Positions 57,625 through 64,000 of a DNA stretch of 64,000 nucleotides are shown here, one piece after another. The position numbers and the translations under genes were made by a program. The first letter of the stretch is position 1. Each line of letters opens with the position of its first letter. This DNA is from Latrodectus hesperus (Eukaryota; Arthropoda; Arachnida; Araneae; Theridiidae), in the NCBI GenBank assembly GCA_037975125.1, contig CM075852.1, positions 6,046,064-6,110,063 of the forward strand. The letters are read 5' to 3'. A model generated the notes under the pieces. The model saw nothing but the letters and a program-made list of their open reading frames with translations. It had not been told where the DNA came from and did not search any database.

Positions 57625-57655
57625 AGAATCCGACATTTCATACGCACCAACCTAA
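57625..57655 (-). repeat. Right terminal inverted repeat of the mariner
   Basis: 31 bp, identical to the inverse of the left end, followed by TA (57656-57657). Confidence 0.97.
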
Positions 57656-57657
57656 TA

Positions 57658-59002
57658 TTTTTACACTACATAGTTGATGATGTTCTACAACATTGTAAAT
57701 AACTTTTTGTTTTCCTTTCTCGTCCCGTTTTCAGGATGAGAATACTAATTCCACAGTTTTCCACTACATAGTAACGAAGATGGTTTTATTCAATTGTCTT
57801 GGATATTTTACTGTGTCTAATTTATCAATTTAGCAAAAGCCATTTCAAAGGGAAACAAAAGGAGGGAATAACTTTAGTCGGTATACTGTATGTATATCTT
57901 TTATTATGTATGTATTGTTTCTAACAGTATAGAAGTGTTGATTAATTTTCACACAGACTCCTTTACTTTTGATTAATTTAATAACGTTGAGAAGTTTTTG
58001 AGAAGTATTCTTAGTAAATGTACACACCATACATTTTACTCTCCGAATAATTTTTATGAAAATATGATTTTGGAAAAGAAAATGAGACACCAAATTTTCT
58101 TTTTCAATTATAATTATTCAGCAAAGAATGTAGAAGTTACTAAACGATTCGCCAAAAATCTCATTTTAATGTTCTGCGTTTAATTTTTTTTAAATTTAAG
58201 AAAAGTAAAGCCATATTTATCTAAATCCTGATGTCATTTGATTTTTTTTAATTTCAAAATTTAATGTCAATGATTAAATATTATTCTCTAAGCCAATTAA
58301 AAATATGTATTTTGAAATATTTATTAAAACATTTTCAATTTTAGACGAGTTTTAACATTTATCCTTTCATTATGATTAACTGCATTGTTTGAAATCAATT
58401 TGGATGATTTTTTTAACATTTATGCTTGTGTTGCTATGGTTAGAAGTTATAGAAAATTCTCCTTTATAACTTTTTTGCCATTAAATTTGTAACAGAGAAT
58501 AAGCCTTTAAAAACAGTTTAGAGACAATATGAATTTTCTGAGATACAAATTTCCTCAAGGGTTATCATTTTCTTCAAATTTTACTAAGCACTTTTACTCG
58601 CAAATTTATAAACACAAAAATACAACATAGATGCAATATTTGAAATAGTTATAGCATTTAAATAGATCGAACAATGACTTCAACATGAAATATTTCCCTG
58701 AATTATTCTGAATGGCGATTACTATTTTTCTCGACAAAATTTTAATCACAAATAACTACGGGGCAATTCAAATGCTTTAAGGTTTCATCCAGCTTCAATA
58801 CTTAAAAAGTCCTTAATATTATTCCTTGAAGTCTTCTTTTACATAACAGTGTCATGAAAACACATTTTGTATAAAAGATTGTGTCATTAAAGCAAATTAT
58901 AAAACTATAGCAAAATGAGTTTTCCTATAAAAATTATCATAAATCATGTATTGCATAAAAGCTGTAGTTGTTGATGTTGCTAATCTCCATGTTCAGTTTC
59001 TG
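57658..59002. other. AT-rich stretch, nothing recognised
   Basis: No gene or repeat boundary is visible between the mariner and the LINE relic. Confidence 0.5.
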
Positions 59003-59665
59003 CTATAGGAAATTTACAAGTTTATTAACCCTCAAAAAGTCAATGACTAGCATTGATGAATCTAATGGGTCATCGTAGGACAAACCTCAACACCTAAGAA
59101 TATGTTCTGTAGAAACCTGCTCATGGTTACATTTCGGACAAATCGTTTAGATTTTTTGACTACCCTGGAAGACAAGTCTTATTAAATGACCATTAAGAAA
59201 GCTTTAAGATTGCTGTTTTGACGCATCTGTCAGAGTTCATAGCAAGGGATTGACCAGGGGATTTGACAAGGTACAAATAATTTGTTGGATGTACAAGTCA
59301 AGTCATTTTATCAGTATGTTTTCTAGAAGAATACAGCTCATTTCAAGTCAAACAGTTAAAAGAAGTTACAGCCTTCAAAGCATCCATCTTTGCCAAGACA
59401 TCCGAATCCTCATTATCCCAAATGAGGGGGGATCCATTGAATACACGCATCAAAAAAGGACGAGATTCACATAAGTTTAGAGAAAATTCTCCAATTTTGT
59501 CACCAACGTTACACAAGTGTTACAAATGTTGAATAATACTATACTGTCAGTCAGAATCCAGATGGCCTTAGTGTCGAAAGGAGACATTACCTAGTTCAGA
59601 CTCTCACCGATAACAACAAGTTTCCCTAGATAAGTGAGTGTAGTGTTTCCTAAAAGAATTGCTCT
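59003..59665 (-). pseudogene. LINE RNase H and C-terminal relic
   Basis: The minus strand contains AILLGNTTLTYLGKLVVIGE, then KAIWILTDSIVLFN (the RNase H TDS block), CIQWIPPHLG and DVLAKMDAL (the H-x-G...D-x-LAK end of RNase H). Next is FLNGHLIRLVFQGSQKI, then ICPKCNHEQVSTEHILRC, and GLSYDDPLDSSMLVIDFLRV leading to LVNFL and a stop at 59005-59003. This is the end of a Jockey/I-type LINE polyprotein, spread over several frames with many indels. The CPKC...H...C knuckle is well kept. The 74-codon plus frame across it is a shadow. Confidence 0.8.
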
Positions 59666-60908
59666 AGAAGTGAAATAAATATATTCTGTATATAATGGGA
59701 GTTTATATATTAAATTTTAAAAATCACTTCATGTATCTTATCTTAAATATATGTGATTAAAAGATTTTAAAGTGCTTATTGCATTTATATTCAATAATAT
59801 GATACATAATAATGCGTGACTATGATTTTTCTTTTATTTTATAATATCATGAGACATTTTACCTTTATAATTCATTTCATAAATATCTATCAAGTCATTT
59901 AAAATGCGTGAGCTGTGAAGTAATTAATAGTCCGACAAAGTAAATATATTTAAGTATTTTTAAATACATAAATAAATGATTAGTATAGCCTTCACTAATC
60001 AATATTTTATTGAAAAATATTGATTATATTAAGGGAAATATCTTTTTCAGCACAAGAATAAATAAGAAGAAACACTTCAAATACGTTTCCTGATTTAGGA
60101 GAACTATAAATTAACTTGAACTAAATAATTTTATCATATTTCATAATACACTGAGAACACATAATTGGAATATATTATATTTCTCTAGATTAAATAATTA
60201 TTTTATCAGTGAATAATAGGTTATGTTTAATATATCAGTGTAAAAGTATTTTTCCCAAAAATAATACAGACAAAGAATTGTTTCCATGGCAAGATAACGG
60301 AAGAAAATAAATAGGTGGAAAGTTATTTTCTTTTAAAATATTTTCATTTCAAATTCCACATTTACTGCAAAGTATATATTATTTTTATTCATTTATTATA
60401 TTTACTAAACAACATTCCATTTATACTCTTCTTCCCAATACCATCGCAGTTTCGCCCTCATCTACTTGAGGCTTTAAAACAGATCCTCATGGCACCATTC
60501 CAACTGCTTGCAGTTTTCGTGGAAATGCTCAGAACGATGATTCTCAATAACCGTGTATCAACCTGAATGATTTGCCTCAGTAATTCCCTGGCCAATTTTA
60601 TTTTTAACAAGTGCTACAGAAAATCGACTTGTTTTTTGACGTTACCACTTAAAAAAGAAATATTTTTTAATAGTTATTATGCAATAATTGTAAATAATGT
60701 ACCAAAACTTTTGCAATTGTTTTTCTTTTTTGTAGGAAATTATCCAGCTATTTTATCATTAACTAAAAAATATTTCAGAATTCATTTTTATGGTTTAAAT
60801 AAACATACATAGATATATGTTTAGTTTTCTTAAATGTTATAAAGTTATTTAAATAACTACGTTAAATTATAAATGTCATGGGTATTTATATGCATGGATA
60901 CGTTAATA

Positions 60909-60910
<2 letters not shown>
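59666..60910. other. AT-rich stretch with one unexplained GC-rich patch
   Basis: Positions about 60440-60600 are less AT-rich, and a plus frame (60315-60566) includes PHLLEALKQILMAPFQLLAV. I recognise no domain or splice site, so it may be an old repeat. The rest is featureless. Confidence 0.4.

Positions 60911-60978
<68 letters not shown>
60911..60978. repeat. (TA)n microsatellite
   Basis: About 68 bp of pure TA. Confidence 0.96.
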
Positions 60979-60982
<4 letters not shown>

Positions 60983-63504
60983 TTTTTTCGTAATCAGATT
61001 AAAATATTGCATGTCTCATTTAATAATTTTTTACAAACTAAAGTGCACAATTTTATGAGAACTATGATGATGAGGACTATTTTGCACAATTCCAAGACGA
61101 TTACATTCTCTAGAAATTGCAAAATTTAATCACAACTTCCCACAGTAAATTTAATCATAATAAATCGTTAAAAAAAACATAATTGTAAATTCTAATTAAA
61201 AATAAGCTCATTTTAAAAAATACGTGTAAATTTATTTCGAGAATTATTGGCTATTTCAAGAACTTTTGAAACATAACACATAATTTTATATTTAAATCTT
61301 GCGAAAAGTTAACAGGCTTAAATAGATGCAATATTATAAAACATTACATCGTGTTTATAAACATTAATAATACTAATACGATTAAATTATTACATTTTCT
61401 AAGTAATACAGATCACATATTAAACTTATGATAAAATCTAGACTTGCTTTTCAATTGATAATATTTACCACTTGAAAATAAATTAAAACACTTAAAAATA
61501 CATTTGCATACATCATTGACTTATATTCATTTTTAAAAAAAATAAAAGTAAATGGACAATAATTTTACGACTTCAAATGGGGTTATGTATACATAAAGTA
61601 AATATACATTTATATATAAAGTTCAATCATAAAAAATTCTTATAGCAAAAGTGATAAAGCTGTAAAGAAATGACTTTTATTTTGAGAGAAATCCTTTCAA
61701 TAAGTGACAACTATAGAAAACAGGAATTAGAAGTCTCTTTAGACAAATTTCACACACCCTCTTAAATTGTCACTTACTGACTTATTGTAACGATAATATT
61801 TCATTTTTAGATTTATTTTCTCAATATTGCAGGTTTAAAGAACTAGATAAGTTATTTCCAAAAATATTTTTATTGTATGTGATAAAATGAATTGACTTTG
61901 GTTACGGTTGCGTGAATATTCCCCTCAAAAATAAAAGGTATAATGATGGGGTATATGGTGAAATGTCCTTTGATTCTTAAATGTTTTTCCTTCAAATTAT
62001 AAAGAACGTTAAACTTCATAAACATATTTTTATTGATGTAATTTCAGTAAGATGTTTGGTATAATATGGATACCGTAAAATAAGCTAATTAATTTGTATA
62101 ATTGAATTAAGTAAATGCATATTTATCATAAATATAAAATTAGGCTCATTGGACTTCCTATTAGGTGCATAGTCAAACAAATATTTACCCTTACTTTGAA
62201 ATACTGTTACTCACATTCTGCTTATATATTCTAACACAATTCATTAGGATATTTTGATGAATCCGTATCTCATTCATCATTGACCAAGTAATTTTTATTA
62301 CTGAGAGATCAGCAGAATGAGCTTGAAAGAATGGCAGTTGAAATCTTGTCAACTATCCAAAATCTATGCAATGCTAACAACATATGTGCATTACTTGTTG
62401 TAATCTATCATTTTTAAATGCTCAAACGAAGAGCAGAAATGATGAACTTTGATATAATTATTTAACAGACGCTTTCTAGAATAATCTCAATGTGAAAACA
62501 TTAATCAAAAGGGTATCCATTGGCATTCCATACTATCATTCCTAGTGCTAGGTTAGTATATGTGGTCGATCGAATACTCGAAATTTCCATTTTTCACGAC
62601 GTAGATGAGACTCTCATGAATTTGAAAGTAGAACTGAGACTCGACTAAAAACACAAAGTCATGCCACATCATACACACACATATTTATCATCGATCATAT
62701 TTCTTAAGACTATGAATTAGTGAAGTTATATCAAGAGCAGTGTAATTTATTGCCACCAACAGGCTGCCTATGCAATATTAAAAGTTATCGTAATTTTAGT
62801 GCTGTTCTGCAAACAGCAACTTGACTCTGTGCCCACGATGTCAAAATATACATGTCTGTCTACTCGAGTGTTAGTAAGTGAGAACCGCGGATATCTATCT
62901 CGGCTTTATGTGTACCTTAAAATTATTGATTCAATATTTTGGTGAGATTCAAAGACTCTTAATTGAGTCCAACAAAAATATTACAGGACTGAATACAATT
63001 CAACCTTTATCAAAAAGAGAAATGCGCATAAAGGCCTTTCTCTTTTTTACATGAGGTATCACATCTTTTTCACGAAGCAACAATTTCATAGAAAACTTAG
63101 ATATGAGAAACCAAATGAAATATTTTTTCTACCTACATTATCGGTATTGATATCACAGCATATTTTTAAACATGTTATAGAGTTTTGAAAAAGTAATCAT
63201 TTGCATTCCACATATTTAAGTAATACAAATTTCATGAGTGTGTTGCTTCACCTTTATCTTTCGCTTTTGAATCTACATTAAAAGAAATAATACAAAGTTT
63301 TGTTGATGAAATATTATTTAAGTACACAAAATGTAATCATTTATTCTAAAATACATCTCTAAATGTAAATTTTTGTCATTTTATACACCTAACTTTAAAT
63401 CAAATAACTAATCAAAACACATATATTTCTTTCTGTATACAACAAGTTGATTATTTACATGTACTAATATATGCACTCCTTTATGGCTTCTCTGTGAGAT
63501 TGAT
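60979..63504. other. AT-rich stretch with one GC-richer island
   Basis: An island at about 62560-62910 (including CACGACGTAGATGAGACTC and GTGAGAACCGCGGATATC) is unlike its flanks but has no open frame or tRNA boxes. A 36-codon plus frame near 62300-62410 reading DQQNELERMAVEILSTIQNL is coding-like but lacks clear splice sites. Nothing else is recognised. Confidence 0.4.
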
Positions 63505-63975
63505 CAGAAAAATCTGTATACCTACAGTGGATTTTATAACATGTTGGGTTAAATGGAAATGAGATACCGGATACACTTGCTAAACATGGCTGCAATCTTC
63601 CACCCATTAATTTAAATGAGCTTACTCCATTGGAAATCTACTCTTTAAAGAAACAGAAACTGCTCAGGGCTTGATGTCTCTTTTCAGTGCATCAGTGGTA
63701 TGCTGCAAATAGTCCTGGTATGTCCTTATCTTATAGTGTACTCAAGTCTCTTCAATCGGCCATGGCGATATTGAGAAGTGGCCACTTAAAAAAAACTTTA
63801 GGTTCCTTACTGGGGAGGGGTTTTTCATCCTTGTTCCTGATCCCTCTTTGCCAGTCCTGCTTACCTCCTAACTTGTTTAGGCACCTTTTGGAGGCAGCTG
63901 TGGGTTGAACAGGATAAAATCTACTCAGACCTGATACTTTTTGGACATGGGGTAGGCATTCTTTCACTAGCAACA
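63505..63975 (+). pseudogene. LINE RNase H and C-terminal relic
   Basis: The plus strand reads LQWIL, a stop, then HVGLNGNEIPDTLAKHGCNL (the HVGxxGNExxDxLAK end of RNase H). Next come PINLNELTPLEIYSLKKQK, HQWYAANSPGMSLSYS and LQSAMAILRSGHLK. A shifted frame holds the remains of the cysteine knuckle and of the terminal LLxxDxLxxxG block (KIYSDLILFGHGVG). It has the same architecture as the relics at 59.0 and 35.7 kb, but its sequence is distinct from both. The upstream reverse transcriptase is absent, and the element may continue past 63975. Confidence 0.8.
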
Positions 63976-64000
63976 AAATATGCTCTTTTATACACTTGCT

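Larger units (their letters stand above)
56763..57655 (+). mobile_element. Mariner element, internally deleted, perfect TIRs
   Basis: The 893-bp element has perfect 31-bp terminal inverted repeats (56763-56793 and 57625-57655) starting TTAGGTTGGTGCGTATGAAA, with TA on each side. Full mariners are about 1.3 kb, so roughly 0.4 kb is missing. Perfect ends suggest recent insertion. It is non-autonomous but could be mobilised by a related transposase. Confidence 0.96.

Overview
This is a strongly AT-rich, gene-poor eukaryotic window. The repeat content (Tc1 and mariner DNA transposons, Jockey-like LINE ends with RNase H tails, a Penelope-like reverse transcriptase, several tRNA-derived SINE families and very long (TA)n tracts) resembles arthropod genomes, most likely a spider or other arachnid. 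That placement is inferred from the look of the repeat families, not from a marker gene. There is no bacterial gene organisation, operon, rRNA, functional tRNA or CRISPR array. Most long reading frames here are translations of (TA)n microsatellite or decayed transposon frames, not genes.

Layout. 0-12 kb: AT-rich intergenic DNA with a mariner-type helix-turn-helix fossil (207-360), a tRNA-like SINE head (about 3.8 kb), one plausible spliced coding exon (5355-5464) and a 1.24-kb (CA)n/(TA)n tract (7072-8312). 12-22 kb: two complete but dead Tc1-like transposons with inverted repeats and TA target sites (12502-13997 and 20617-22174), a LINE ORF1 fossil with its 5' leader (15075-16690) and a SINE (about 18.1-18.4 kb). 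22-30 kb: mostly featureless, then a 20-unit array of a 120-124-bp satellite (27287-29736) with higher-order structure. 30-46 kb: intergenic DNA with small tandem duplications, two copies of one SINE family (34.7 and 36.8 kb), a LINE pol C-terminus (35.7 kb), a (GGTTTTTT)-like tract (37.6 kb), another SINE (42.2 kb) and a Tc1 fossil (42.8-43.5 kb). 45-53 kb: the best evidence for host genes, all on the minus strand. These are a first coding exon of a type II membrane protein with a near-consensus splice donor (47283-47412), a phase-compatible weaker exon (45543-45626) and a terminal-exon-like open frame with a membrane segment (52602-52765). The same region holds a candidate solo LTR, a 213-bp tandem duplication and a chain of three long palindromes (49807-49977). 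53-64 kb: a long (TA)n tract, a Penelope-like RT relic (54.7-55.3 kb), a transposase C-terminal relic (56.3-56.6 kb), an internally deleted mariner with perfect inverted repeats (56763-57655) and two LINE RNase H/C-terminal relics (59.0-59.7 and 63.5-64.0 kb).

The elements do not form a pathway. The window reads as intron or intergenic DNA of a large genome in which a few small exons sit among repeats. The most testable observations are the palindrome chain, the higher-order satellite, the mariner deletion derivative that still encodes an uninterrupted DNA-binding domain, and the isolated exons.
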